A stretch of 64,000 bases of DNA from Dipteris shenzhenensis (Eukaryota > Polypodiophyta > Polypodiopsida > Gleicheniales), in NCBI GenBank assembly GCA_047967505.1, contig CM106540.1; one strand, 5' to 3'. Made by a program: the position numbers and the translations under genes. Below the pieces are notes generated by a model that was given only the letters and a program-made list of their open reading frames with translations, was not told the origin of the DNA and did not search any database. Of this stretch, positions 22,028 through 34,280 are shown one piece after another. The stretch's first letter is position 1; every line of letters begins with the position of its first letter.

Positions 22028-24499
22028 CTACGGTTCGATCTCATCCTCAATGAGATCAACCCTTGCCAAACTATCTACTTCAAAATCCAAACCAATGTTG
22101 AATTCTACAAATACATTCGGCCCACTAGTACTTGTGCTACTGTGCTCATCGAAATGAGCATCACCAATGGTAGGCTCGTCCTCATGGGTAATGGCCTGAA
22201 TATCTGAATCTCCTATATCATGATCATCCTCCTCTCTCGTATCACGATCATCATCACCTCCATGGCCATGATCATCCTCCATACGCTCCATATTTGTAAA
22301 TGCACTATACATCACTTTGGAACGTGGTGTAATAGATATGACATCATACATGCTACCACCTTTTATTATCCAGCATTGGTTGATAGACAACCTAATTCAA
22401 ACATAGATACAATCATGTTATTTTCCTTGGTTGATACGCTTCACATTTTGTATAGTGTAAAGTACCTCACAAGCTCACTCATCTTATAAATACAATCCTT
22501 CATGTCCTTCGGTGCACTACGAGAAATGCTAGCAGGTAGTATGAATTGAACACATGAGCGATGGTTGATTAGTTGCTTCTACACTCCCAAATTTGGAAGC
22601 AAAAATATTATTGCTCTACACCTCTTTTCTTGCTCTTTGTGAAGGCCCCCTTCAAACAACTCATGCATCCAGTGGGAGTACGAATTATAGTGATAGCTCG
22701 CTTCACCACCACCATCTCTAAGAGCTTTGATAACTTCCATGGTGCATGGGGTAAAAAGGCACGCCCATTTGGCCTCTCTTGTGGCCAAGCTTCACACATC
22801 CTCCTTGTGGTGGGAGAAATCGATGGTGATGAACTCATAGATGACCTTATTCAACATGTTTTCCCATGAAGCAACTAGCGAAGGACCACAAACAGGACAT
22901 GCATGGTAACCTGATGTAGTACTGAGACCTAAATAATAGACTCAATTGTGTAAGCAAGGTGGGTTTAGGGTGCCACATTGATTTCCTACTCATAATTAAA
23001 AGTTCAAGGCCTACCTCAACACTCGCCGTAGCCTGGGAAGTCATGCATCATCCACATCAAGATTGCTTTGCAATTGAAGTCTCATGATGAGGGAGGCTTG
23101 CTCACGTCATGCACCTCAATACCTCTCTAAAGTACCTTCAGCTCATCAATCAAAGGCTCTAGATAAACATTAGGATTTTTGACTTTATGTTTCCATGGAA
23201 TTAGAAGGGATAACATAACATGTCCTTTCTTAATCATCATAGAGGGTGGAAGATTATAATTCACCAATATCACTAGCCATACACTGTAAGAGGTGCTTTT
23301 GAGACCAAATGGGTTCACATCATCCATACCCAATCCAAGTCTCAAGTTCCTAGGTTCTTCCTTGAAGCTTGGCCATGTGTCTTCAATATGCTTCCACACA
23401 GGAGTGTCTGTGGGAGTTCTCCAGTTGCCATCGGTTGATCGATGGGAGGAATGCCATGACATGAGCTTTGCAATGGATTTGCACTTGAACATATGTTGGA
23501 TACGAGGGATTATGGGAAAATGTCGCAAACTCTTACGAGGCACATCCAAAGTTTTGAGCTCTGCTCTATATCTTGCCTCTCCACAAGTAGGACACACTCT
23601 TGCCTCCTTATGTGGTCCACGAAACAGAATGCAATCATTGGCGCATGCATGGATGTGCTTGTAATCCAATCCTCCAAGAGAGGTCACATGTTGCCTTGCC
23701 TTATCTCTTGAGGTCGGTAATTTATTCTCCCTTGGAAGCATTTTACACAATAGCCTGGATGTGAAGACCATAAATGAGGAAAAGTATTCTAGTAATTGAT
23801 CCACTAGCATAATTCACAATGTTTGCAAAATAGACTTTAAAGCTTACTTAAGTAATGCATTCAAACTTGCATTGCTCCATCCATAGATGGTATGCAAGTT
23901 TAGTAACTCAAGGGAGGCACATAGAATAGAGAATGTGCACCCCTCAAACAGTGGTGTCGATGCTGCAATAAAAAGATCGTCCTACTCCATGCTATCATCC
24001 CTACCTAAGGACTGATGGACAAATAAGTCCCGCACCATATCATCAAACACCTCCTCCTCCATGGCCTCATGAGGTAATGGTGGAGGGGTACTATCACCAT
24101 CACTCCATGCATCCATAACTGTCCCTCCTAAAGATCCCACCTCATATCGCCGAAGCTTCACCTCCTCACGACGACCATAGGGCAACATATGCGGGTGTCG
24201 CACTGCATCCTGTATCAAATTAAAAAAGGATCATATATCAAACACATGAACATCCATAGGTATCTCAATCAACCTCATCACTTTAACACTTACTCAGGAT
24301 ACGGTTGCATCCAATTCTTCATACTTTGATATGTGATTGAGTGTAATTCTACGTGCATGATACATGTTTCCTCAACATCGATCACACATACATTTGATTT
24401 TTTGCTCCAACCATAGTTCTCGATGGTGGATATGGAGAGATTCATCCTCACTGGAGCTACTTGTTGAAGACGAAGACATCCTACAAATAAACAACCCAA
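22028..24499 (-). pseudogene. CACTA transposase TNP2-like (Transposase_21), broken
   Basis: Minus strand, N to C: start region 24499-24290; 24218-23982; core 23810-23127; a broken part about 23100-22500; an acidic tail 22390-22028. The core has a Cys-rich knuckle (CANDCILFRGPHKEARVCPTCG), the WHSSHRSTDG...P.D...WKHIED block and LRLGLGMDDVNPFG, whose Asp is a catalytic residue of the family. The second catalytic Asp lies in AILMWMMHDFPGYGE near 23040. It is separated from the core by a TAG where the family has Trp, and further stops follow. Gaps between frames may be introns. The enzyme would cut and paste its own element by binding the TIRs. Confidence 0.82.
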
Positions 24500-24539
24500 A
24501 AAATGTATTCTTCCTTGAGTATTTAATGATAAAAACTTT

Positions 24540-26200
24540 GTATCGCATCTATAAGTGCATCTGTATTATGGAACGCATCTATAGGCATGTCTAAAACATA
24601 GTGCAAATGTGCTGATAAACACACTTTTAGACACGCAGATTGCGGATTGGTTTTTTAACCTACTTTTAGTGCCACGCTTGCTTTCCTTTCAATACATAGG
24701 TCTCCAAGCATACACACATAACTCGAAGCACCCACAGTCATCTCCAGGCATAAACACTCATCCCCAAGCATACAAGAGAAGAAGGTGAATAACGAAGCTA
24801 CCAAAAAAGGAGAGGAAGCTTTGAAGAAAGACAAGAAGCTTCCATACCTTTATCCAAGGTAAGTCTCTTGGTGGTTGGGCTTCTCTAGAAGCTGTTCTCT
24901 TTAGATTTGTCCTTTGTCGTATGCACGGAAAGGATGTTTTTTGTACTATTGTTCTTTTTGGGGTCAGGTGCATGTCCTTTTCACCTTTTTGTCGAAAAGC
25001 ATCTACCAGAGCGTGTCTATAGGCGTGTCTAATAGTGCGTTAAAATTTATGGAAAACAAGGTAGACGCACCTATAGATGCTCTATTTGCTGCATCTATAG
25101 ATGCGTTCTGATAGATAGTTTCTAAGATGGTAGTTTCCCCTTCCCCTTCCCCTTTCCCCTTCTCCTTCCCCTTCCCTTTCCCCTTCCCCTTCCCTCTTCT
25201 CCTTCTATTCTCCCTCCTCCTTCCATTCTCCCATCCTCCCTTCTCTTTCCTTTTTCCTTTCCCTTGCATGCATGTTTAAGTCGAATTTTCAATGCCACGT
25301 GGCACTCGTGAGGAAATAATGGATTGCATGAATGATGGAAATAAGTGATTGCATGAGGGAAATGGGACTGCAGCATGAGGGTGGGATAAAGAAAGAGGGC
25401 ATGCATGATGGAAAGCATGAGTGGAAGAAAGCAATGAAGGCAGCGAAGGCGGACCCTAGTCTGCAGCACATGGAGGAACGAAGGATCCAAATGGAGCAAT
25501 TATGGAAACATGCAATTTGGAGTAGGGGGTATTGAATCATTGGCCCAATTTATAAGTATCAACCTCAAATTATGTTGTGTCCATGTGGTTTATTAGGAGG
25601 TTGTTTCTTTGTACTAATCCCTCCACAAATTGTGTCATCTTGCAGCTTGATATCATGGGCAGGTACCCTACTCTTGTCGAGATAGCCTACCATCATGGAC
25701 ATAACAGAGGACGGCACTTCTATGATGAGGGGTTGATTATTGAGGAGCAGTATATCTGGGCTATTGGAGCGCCCCCCCAGGTATTTAAAAGTACTTAAAT
25801 AATGTTAATATTATAAATAAAGATTTATTTTTTCATACAATGATACATGTTGTCCCTCGTTTGTGAACTAAATGTTTTGGAGTTGTAAGTTTTTATTTGG
25901 AATTTATAAGCAACGACTATAGATGTGCGTGGGATCGTGCGAATTAAAATGCGGTTGGCTATAAGAATTGAATTGCACACTATGGAAATAGGATTCCTGC
26001 AATCACACAACATTCTGTTCAACCACATAAAATTCTTCTTTTTAAAAGAAAATTTTGCAGAGCATCTATAAGCGCGTCTTTTTGTTTTTTTTAAATTTCT
26101 GCAGAGCATCTAATAGCACGTCTATAGGAACATCTATAGGCCCATCTATCTATTATATAGACGTGGGTCTATAGACGTGCTAATAGACGCACCCATAAGT
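24540..26200. repeat. CACTA 5' side with subterminal repeat clusters
   Basis: Repeat clusters lie at about 24545-24600, 25005-25110 (TCTATAGGCGTGTCTAATAG, CTATAGATGC) and 26050-26195 (GCGCGTCTTTT, CATCTATAGG, GTCTATAGACGTGC). Between them are a pyrimidine-rich tract (25133-25265) and unrecognised DNA. No second transposon gene (TNPA-like) was identified with confidence. Confidence 0.6.
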
Positions 26201-26262
26201 TTTTTAAAAATAAGAAAATGCATCTGTCTGCACGTATATGGATGCATTGTGTTGTTGTGGAG

Positions 26263-26937
26263 TAGCCAAGCAATGCCACAAGAGATGGCTAATAGTCTCT
26301 TTAGGATAGGAACAATGTAAAAAATGCTCAATAGTACAATATATCATTTGACCAATGTCGTCCCAACCGGTAGGATGCCTAGTAGACATCACCATATGAA
26401 AACCTTTTTCTTTAGAGAAAGACCATTGTTCCATATGTAACGTAGGCGTTGAGTCCACCATCAGAGAGGTTTATCTAATCTCCAAAGCTAATTGGCATGA
26501 AGCTATATCCACAACGGGGGAATCAGTAGTCGATGAGCTTTTGTTAGTTGATGGCTATTAGTTTCATCATCAAGATGCCATGGTAACCAGTCTCTGATCT
26601 GGCAAGTTTCCAATCCTCCAAGCACTTTTGTATCTAAATATAAGAACTTATTCCAAACAAGTTGGAAGTGCATGCCCAAAGCATAATGTTGATTGTCTAA
26701 AAGGACATAAAAATACCATCATCATGAATCACATCCTTAACATGTTTGACTCCTTTATAGGCAAGATAGTATGCTTTTAGCGTTCTATCATGGTGAGGGG
26801 TGAGGGAAAGGACTTACTCCACTATATACTCTCCAAAGCCATGTTATTGCCCACATCTAGTGGATGTCCTAACCAACATAAGTATTGCAAAAGCATGTGC
26901 CAATCATCAATCAGCCAGCTAGAGCAAGGGCTACCAT
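26263..26937 (-). pseudogene. LINE ORF2, zf-RVT portion (part 2)
   Basis: The minus frame 26461-26263 contains EHFLHCSYPKETISHLLWHC, the zinc-binding zf-RVT signature (C..C/ETxxHLLxxC) found downstream of plant LINE reverse transcriptases. It is preceded by WSFSKEKGFHMVMSTRHP. Upstream stretches to 26937 continue the spacer with stops. The CACTA element lies immediately after HCLAT, and a MITE bounds the other side. Confidence 0.7.
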
Positions 26938-27188
26938 CTTGAGGGATGCACTATTAGTAAACCCTATATATGACATACGTTTGAGGGGTATTTAAAAACC
27001 CCTTATTTGTAAGTTTTTCATGGATAAAAATACCCCTTTTTCCTATAAAAACTTATGGTCTTCGATATGAATAATAATCCCCTTATGTAAATACATTTAT
27101 GTAAATTTACCTTAAATTTTTGAATTAAAAAGCCCCTCCATTTAAACTCACGTGGTATACTTACATATTTTTAGGTGAACCCCCCGAG
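26938..27188 (+). mobile_element. hAT-like MITE, 251 bp, imperfect TSD GCTACCAT/GCTGCCAT
   Basis: It begins CTTGAGGGATGCACTATTAG and ends GGTGAACCCCCCGAG. Flanks 26930-26937 and 27189-27196 match 7 of 8. The body matches the family (ACCCCTTTTTCC, ATGTAAATACATTTATGTAA). It interrupts the LINE. Confidence 0.85.
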
Positions 27189-28197
27189 GCTGCCATGGAT
27201 GCTCCCTTGGAAAGAAGCCATCATATCTCCCAATCACCAAATGCATGCGTACAAGCTCGAGTGCACATGGTTCTTTTTGAGCTGTAAAAGTAATAAGCAT
27301 GATAGCTTTCTGGGCAATCACATGATCATGTATGCTCCTAATATTGAGGCCTCCATGCATTTTCGAAGAATAAATTGAGTTCAAATTTTGGGAGGAGAAG
27401 ATCCTTTATCTTTGCATGCTTTACAAAGGCACTCCATTGCTTGTGACATGAAGGAATCCAAGGTCTCTTTATCCCATGCTAAAGCGGGCAAGTATAATTG
27501 TATGTATGCCGCAACGATTGCTTGTACAATTCATAGAAATATTATGCAAAGTCCAAGTTGAGAGCTTCGAGTAATCCAGCTTCTATAGAATGTGTTGCAT
27601 CACCCAATAGTTTTCCTTCTTTAAGGAAATAGACTAGCTATTAGGACATCCCAATTGTCGTATAATTATTTGTCCTAGTTGCAAGATATGATCCATCCAC
27701 AAAAGTTCATGCCAATCTTTGGCAATCAAAGGGAAAATTTGACTCATGAAAATGTATGTATAGACGAGCAGTAGCTGCTAAGCAATATAACTCCAAAGCA
27801 TCCATGATAGAATGCACATTTGACTAAGCATTTCATGGGAAGGAAAAGGAGTCATCCATGTATGCTAGAGCCACAAAATGCTTACTATCAGGTAGTTGCA
27901 TCCCATTTAAATTGAACTCATTTGTCAATTTATTCATGTGCAATAACAACACGTGGGTGCCAATGGCATAGAGTAAAGAAGGGGGATCCTTGCTGCAGTT
28001 ATCTACCAAGTCTCCATGAGCAACTCATGAGAAGAAGACATCACTTCCAAGAATGAATCGAGCGGTACGATTTTGATATATCGAAGAGATAGAATTACAC
28101 ATCTTTGGACAAAAGCCCATTTTTGCATTAACTTAGCAGTCTAATCCTCGTCTAAAACCAATGCATTCCATCACAATCATTAGCAATGCACACACAC
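27189..28197 (-). pseudogene. LINE ORF2 reverse transcriptase, C-terminal half (part 3)
   Basis: Going leftward on the minus strand: IVMECIGFRRG near 28150; LPDSKHFVALAYMDDSFSF near 27850, the catalytic box with YMDD; then MHGGLNIRSIHDHVIAQKAI at 27350, the conserved GGL(G/N)IRS block after RT. Stops and shifts are frequent. The protein copied element RNA at nicked target DNA. Upstream parts are cut off by the LTR element starting at 28198. With the pieces at 26263-26937 and 21467-21647 this forms one LINE interrupted three times. Confidence 0.7.
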
Positions 28198-28778
28198 TGT
28201 TAATAGATTGGTTAATAATATGCCACCGTGGGTTAACAATATACCACCGCTGGCTAAGTGATGTGATTTGATGGGTAGTGGCAAGTCCATAGAGCAAGGA
28301 TTGTGCCTTGGAGCTAGATGGGCCCAAGAGGATGGTAAAAGAATGAGAAGAGAGACTGGTATAAAGATATTAGAGTTGGCCCTCCCTTCAAAATGTGACT
28401 TGTATTAAAGGCCAGATGGTTGACTTTGGTCTTCATTGTTGTTTGCACAAGTTTGAATACAAGCTCTCTCTTCTCTTCCAAGAGTCTTTTGGGTGTTCTC
28501 TTGTTTCCATTGTAGTGCCCTTGTGTTTGCCACTCCACCCCCCTTCACTCTTCTCTTCCCTTCTCCTCTCCCTCCCTTATCCCCTCTCTCCTCTCCTTTC
28601 CCCCTTTCCTCTTTCTCTCGTGGAAACACATTGCAAGAATCCAGAGGCTACTTGAGTGTAACACTTGCAGATGGCTCGTGCATTGCATTGCTCTCACAAG
28701 GAGTAGCTTGGAGTGGAGGCTCCATCGGCATCTCTTCAACATCCCCATGACACGTGAGTCACTGCCGAGACTCACACA
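28198..28778 (+). repeat. 5' LTR of the gag-only element
   Basis: Starts TGTTAATAGATTGG and ends near GAGACTCACACA. A TATA-like GGTATAAAGATATT lies near 28358. It includes a pyrimidine-rich stretch (28545-28620), also present in the 3' LTR. Confidence 0.8.
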
Positions 28779-28782
28779 TTTT

Positions 28783-28800
28783 TGGCACCATTGCTGAGGA
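28783..28800 (+). other. Primer binding site, tRNA-Asp type
   Basis: TGGCACCATTGCTGAGGA differs from the canonical TGGCGCCGTTGCCGGGGA only by transitions and lies just after the 5' LTR. Confidence 0.6.
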
Positions 28801-29317
28801 ATGGAGATATGCTTTTGCATTGCACTTGTCTTCCTTCGTTTATGTACCCATTGCACAAGGCTTCAAGCTTAACTTGGAGCTTTGTTAGTGGAGTTATAGG
28901 AGAGGAAAGAGTGAAATTAAAGTGAGATTTTTGGACGGAAAAGTTAGGAAAGCTGTCGTTTTCTGTTGGAAAGTCATTTTGGATCATTTGGAGCTTGTTT
29001 TTTATGCTTTTCAGTGTTTTGAGTTGATATGAACTTAGTTTGTAAGATTGTTAAGGAGTGTATGATGTCCAAACACACAAAAAACAACAAAAAATGATGA
29101 TTCTTGCTGAGTTTGAAAGTGGTTTTGTGTGGTAGAACTCACCCCTCAAGAAATCTTGCATTTTGGCTTGCAAAATTCGTTTTTATTTCAAGTTTTTATC
29201 ATTGGCTAGGTAGATTAGGTAGTTTAGCATCCCTCCATCACAAAAAAACATGAATAGAAACTTCCAAATCATTAAGAATCATCAAAAACCAGTCGGCAGA
29301 ACTGTGTGTCTCTATCC

Positions 29318-29840
29318 CCATGGCTCGACACGATAGCGGTATTTGCCATCGCCGTATCCCACCAGTCAAACTTGTGTTGACCCATCACCATAGCTCTATC
29401 TCATCAGTCAAACTTGTGTTGAGCCATCGCCTTAGTGCTATCCCACCGACTTGCTATCTCGTCGGCCGTACTCTATCCCGACGACCTCACACATGTCAAT
29501 ACCTAACCCACTGCCCTAATTAATTATTGTCAGTCAACTATCCCCACGATCAAACTTGCATTGACCCGATGCCATAAGACTATCCCGCTGGTCGTTGCTT
29601 TAGCCCTATCCCCACAGGTCATTGTCATAGCTCTATCCCGTTGACTTGCTATCCCCATGGGTCATTGCCTTAGCCCTATCCCCATGGGTCGTCACCATAG
29701 CTCTATCCCATCGGCGGTCAAACAGGAGTTGAGTTGTTGCCGTAGCTCTATCCCGCTAGTCGTTGCTTTAATTCTATCCCACGGAGTTACTATACTGCTA
29801 GTCATTGCCATAGCTCTATCCCCACAACCATAGGGATAGC
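29318..29840. repeat. Imperfect minisatellite in leader region
   Basis: Units of about 30-40 bases built on TAGCTCTATCCC and GGTCATTGCC words recur about twelve times. It is noncoding and lies between LTR and gag. Confidence 0.65.
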
Positions 29841-30264
29841 TCTGGGAACACAAAAAGAAAGAAAAAGCACATGAAAATAGGGGCCCCAAGAATCAAGAAA
29901 TGATGAAATTTGCGGGCAAATTGCATTGAATTAAACCCCATTTTGAAATTGTCGCCCCTTGACCTTGCATCGAGGTGGACTCAACCTAGAATTGGGGCAT
30001 CAACTGCACAGACTAACACATGCACTTGAGATCAGGAAGAATCCTAGGAGCTAACCTAGAGCACGAAGATAGTGCCTCAAACAACATTCTATCTAGCTAC
30101 ATGCCGAGTTTCACAACTATTTAGCTAGAATCCTCAATAATTGGTGCCAACTCACTGCACAGACCATCCCAAGCTAAGTTCTCTAGCTTTGAAGATTCAA
30201 TGAGCTTTGATGGAGGGGTGAAAATCCCAACCTTAGTGCCTTTGTAGCTCCAAACTTTAGTTTA

Positions 30265-31985
30265 GTGCATCCTCAATCACCTACTCCTTCCGCAACATCT
30301 CAAATACGGGATTCATTTCTAAACATGCTAGGAAGGTTTGGATGGACAGACCTAGTTGACCTACTAAACCCATTTGTTGCTCAGCAGACTAGAGCACTAG
30401 AAGAGCCTCAAGTGCTGGCCCAACCACTGATGTCAGAAGAAATACTTAGCGAACCAAGTCCCATGAGGCCTAATGGAAATCAACCCTTGTCGTATCAATT
30501 ATTTGATGATAGACAATCCTATGGGGATGGATTTCGACCCACATTCTCACAAGGGTCTCAAAATCTAGAGCAAAGGGTGCAAATGAGTAACCTTGAACAC
30601 TCACAATTAAGACCCTCCACCTCAAAAGCCCCTATGATACCTCCTTGGCAGCAAAACATGGGAAATATTCCCTACCCAACAAGTGTCTCTTATAGGCATA
30701 TGCCTACAGGGAACATAGCAGTCCCTAGAGGACCTCCAAACCAACCTATTAAGTCGAACTTGATGCAAGTCACAATGCCAATGCCTACTGGGCCTAGATC
30801 CTCCCATCCCAACCTTGTGCCATCAAATCCATGGAACCTTCATTAGGACCACCAATGTATGGGACATCGCCCACCATTCCACAACCTCCTCATGTATTGC
30901 AAATGGTCCTTATGGATGAAGCTATGAGAATCCTAGTGCAAGCACTAGGAAGGGGGACCATTGCTCCACCACTAATGTTTCCAAGAAGGGACACCAATCC
31001 TGCAAGGAGAAAGCCTATCACAATCTCTAAGCTAATCATCAAGTTTGTAGGAGAAGGAGACCCAGTCTCCCATGTTGAGAGGTTTGAACAAATCTATGAC
31101 ACCTTTGGTGAGATTGGGGATTTAGACAAGGTCAATGCTTTTAGCTTGAGTCTTAAAGGCAAGGCTCGACAATGGTTTAGAGCCTTAAACCTTGAGGAGA
31201 AAATAAATTGGGACACATTGCGTAGATCTTTCATTGTGGGGTTTGCCCCCAGTGGTCCCAAGTGGAGTCCGCTTAACCAGCTTTATAAGGTGAAGTAGAA
31301 GGACACTGAGTCCTTAAGTGACTATATCACTAGGATTAAACATCTGAACTCGTGATGTGAATCCCATCAGAGGATGAGTGATGTGCAACTTTTGCCACGC
31401 TTCCTCATAGGGCTACGAGATGCTAAGCTACATGATTATTTGTTTGCTATGAATCCCACACCATTTGAGCTATGCAACAAGATGACGATACACTTAGGGG
31501 ATAACATGAGGGAGAAAACCCAATAGGATAAATCCTTAGCTTCCTCTGATATGTCCCAAATAGCATAGGATTCAACCTCAGAAGCAACTAGGGATGCAAA
31601 CATGATGCCCAAAGTGTTCAACAATGATGGAAGAGTTGGCCACATATCTATTAAACAAGTTGAGCCAACAATGGAATATAGAAGCACCAAAAGATGCTTC
31701 TAGCAACTCCCATCTCTTTCCACAAAGAGATAACATATGGTGTGGGGTATGCACTAGAAATTATCCCACTCAGGAATGCCCTCTTCTTAGAGCCAAGCCA
31801 ACACTCTACTATTCCCATTGTGTTCATTGGGGAAATCATGATACATCCCAATGTCATCATCCTAGGGTGATTCCTCAATCCATGTATCAACAAAGGTCAC
31901 ATCTACCATTTCCCTCACCACCCAATCCATCCAATCAGGCACAATGGGCAATACAAGGAGCCACATCAGCCAATCGGGGGTTTCC
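30265..31985 (+). pseudogene. Gag of the gag-only element, 5' part
   Basis: Frame 30265-30846 gives a Pro/Gln/Ser-rich N-terminus. Frame 30831-31298, shifted against it, begins MEPSLGPP and contains the retrotransposon gag fold: GEGDPVSHVERFEQIYDTFG, LKGKARQWFRALNLEEKINW and FIVGFAPSG. It continues past a TAG as KDTESLSDYITRIKHLNS. A third frame from 31624 carries two Cys-rich knuckles, WCGVCTRNYPTQECP and YSHCVHWGNHDTSQCHH. Frameshifts and stops make it inactive. It formed the particle and packaged element RNA. The N-terminal start is uncertain. Confidence 0.75.
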
Positions 31986-33134
31986 ATTTTCCGAGCAAAA
32001 ACCCCCGAGTGACGAGCGGACAAAAGGTGGGAGGGTCATAATATATAGGCTCAAGTCATTTTTGGAGAGCACAAAATTCCAAATTATTTCAAGGAATATG
32101 TACCTACATATGAAATATTAATGAACACAAATAGATATAAATATACCTTTATATAATATACATATATAATGTCCAAATGGTGACTTATTTTGACTTTCAA
32201 ATATCCTTTCTTTTCCTTTCACCATTGGTTGGATCATTAAATTTTGAGCAAATATCCTCTTTGCAGCTCCTCAGGATGAGCTAAGAAAAATATATAACGT
32301 CTTTTTAATAGCCCCTCTGAGTGTATTATGTTGAAGTAATAAGGTTTGAAGAGCTTGCCCCAACACTATTCCGCCGGCGGAATACCCTTGGAGAGCCTAC
32401 AAAGAATGGGTCATAACTTTTGCTCCTTAGCTCAGACTGAGGAGCTGTAAAAAGGAAAAATAAGATTGAGGAGCTGTAAAAAGGAAAAATATTCAAAATT
32501 TCATGATCTATGCAATAGTAGGCTTAAAATTGTATTTTTTATTGGGATATAAGAGATAAATTGGAAATTTCAAGATGTAAATGAGAGTTACAACTTTTCC
32601 TAATTCATATTATGGTAGGAAGGAGTTCAGTAGGGACCACATTTCCTGAAAAGTACTTAGGTTTGGAGAATTGGGAATATTTTAAAAATACCTCCCTTGC
32701 CTTCCCATATTTGATAATGGACTAGAGATTAATTTATGATCGATAATAATGGCTTCAATTATGAGATTTTCAATATCCTTTTCCTACTCATCCAAGGAAT
32801 ATGGTATACATTGTTACATGAGAGCTTCTCAATACTTCAAATATGGGATTGCTAAAGCTAAGGGAAACCCTTTTAAATCGATTGAATTACCATAATCCTC
32901 AAAAGAGAGTATGGTAGGGAGGGATTTATAGGAGTTTCTAAAGTGTTCACTATTTGTTCATATATAGATGATATTGTCTAAAATGAGGGTTATAATGATA
33001 AATAAGTAAGTATATGGTTCCATAAACGAGAATTATGAAAGAATTGTATATTCCTTTGAGAAATATACTAGCATGGTTGGTGTCAAACATTATCGCTTGA
33101 ACTTTTTTGCTCGTAGGTTTTTGCTCGAAAAATG
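31985..33134. mobile_element. 1.15 kb TIR insertion inside gag
   Basis: The left end CATTTTCCGAGCAAAAACCC and the inverted right end CATTTTTCGAGCAAAAACCT match 22 of 25 over the longer terminus. Gag-like sequence resumes beyond it with QPIKGNLGQ. AT-rich, no transposase frame. No convincing TSD was found, so the superfamily is open; the long TIR recalls Mutator-type elements. Confidence 0.55.
32215..32535. repeat. Foldback-like repeat related to 63410-63760
   Basis: A right arm (about 32405-32510, GGGTCATAACTTTTGCTCC... and AAAAAGGAAAAAT) is the partial inverse of a left arm (about 32231-32300). The same words form both arms of the element near the window end. It lies inside the 31985-33134 insertion. 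Confidence 0.5.
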
Positions 33135-33830
33135 TGCACATCCTCAGCCAATCAAGGGCAATTTAGGGCAAACCCCTACCAGTACTGGGACCTCAACCAC
33201 CACCTCCACGAAATACTCCCCTAAATCAAGTATTGGTGGAAGAGCTAAGCTACCTAGTGATTGGGGAGACCCCAGACCTACCTTCAATGGACACAACTAT
33301 CCCCAAAATGGTGACAATGCAAATAGGTCCAGCATTATAAGTCACTACATTATACAAGGTGACCAATACATTTTAGGCTACTAGACAGCACCGATTCCTC
33401 AAAAAATGGGAGATAGGAATAACTTCACCAAGGAACAACCCATTCAATGCCATATGTGCCAAGGGCCACACCCTGCCAATGAGTGTCCGTATAAGGGGCA
33501 ATCTAAGAATCCAATCACATGTGCACTAGCCTCTAATACACCACCACCAATGTTATGCACTGGGTGTGGTGTGGACCATATTTTTAAGGATTGTTGTGAG
33601 ACTTGTTAAGGATTGAGAGAGGCCAAGTGTCATCAGTATCCTTTAATGTAATCATGAGGTTGCAAGCTAAAGACCTTAATAAAGGGCTTCATAAACAAGC
33701 CAAAAGGGATAAAGCTACCATGTCAAATCCTAGAGAGGAAACTGAATTAGCATGAGTAAGCACCAAGGGTGCAACAAAAAATTGGGAAGGGAAAAAATAA
33801 GGTCATCATCCAAGATGGGTCAGATGAAGA
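33135..33830 (+). pseudogene. Gag zinc-knuckle region, 3' part
   Basis: Frames 33135-33384 and 33406-33609 continue gag. QCHMCQGPHPANECPYK and LCTGCGVDHIFKDCCE both fit CX2CX3HX4C zinc knuckles with every metal ligand present. They bind element RNA during packaging. A stop near 33381 and another at 33607 break the frame. Further decayed sequence runs to the MITE at 33831. Confidence 0.65.
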
Positions 33831-34280
33831 CCCGGGGGATTCACAGGGGGAAACTTATGATATCACGTGAGTGTACAATAGGGGGTTTTTTTGAAATGAG
33901 GCATAAGCTTATACATTAGGGGTGGGGGCCCTTTTTATTTTTTCCCAATATTGAATTTAAGTTAGGGGGCCATGCCATATTTAAGAGGGGGAGACTTAGT
34001 ATAGCCTACCCCTTGCGTAACTAGTCCGAACAAGTTTGGTTTTGTTTATGGTTTTAAATAGTCATAGGGAAAGTAATCAAAATTTGCTTTTTGTGTAATC
34101 TAAATGCTTGAGAAATAACGTAGATTTAAGGAAAGGGGGGGACATAATAGAATTTTGGTGGTATCTTATGAGCTTAAATAGGGGTGTTTTATCATCCTAC
34201 ATGGATCTTAAATAGGGGGTTTTCTTGAAGTTCATGCATGCAGGTGACGCCCCCCTTTAATGAAGAGTGAATCCCCCGGG
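33831..34280. mobile_element. hAT-like MITE, 450 bp, perfect TSD GATGAAGA
   Basis: Ends are perfect inverted repeats CCCGGGGGATTCAC / GTGAATCCCCCGGG. Flanks 33823-33830 and 34281-34288 are both GATGAAGA. The TIR is related to, but distinct from, that of the 247-bp family. No coding capacity. Confidence 0.92.

Larger units (their letters stand above)
21648..26259 (-). mobile_element. CACTA (En/Spm-like) transposon, 4612 bp, TSD GAG
   Basis: The left end reads CACAACAAGACAAAGCAACT. The reverse complement of the right end reads CACAACAACACAATGCATCC; 23 of the first 30 positions agree by eye. The flanking triplets 21645-21647 and 26260-26262 are both GAG, the 3-bp duplication expected for CACTA elements. 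Subterminal repeats of the type GCRTCTATAGRYGC cluster inside both ends. A TNP2-type transposase runs on the minus strand. The terminus is CACAA rather than the usual CACTA. It sits in a LINE zf-RVT region. Stops in the transposase show that this copy is defective. Confidence 0.88.

Noticed and set aside
22511-22535. CACTACGAGAAATGC, like a CACTA terminus
   Set aside because: It lies in the TNP2 coding region, and the true ends with a GAG duplication were found at 21648 and 26259.
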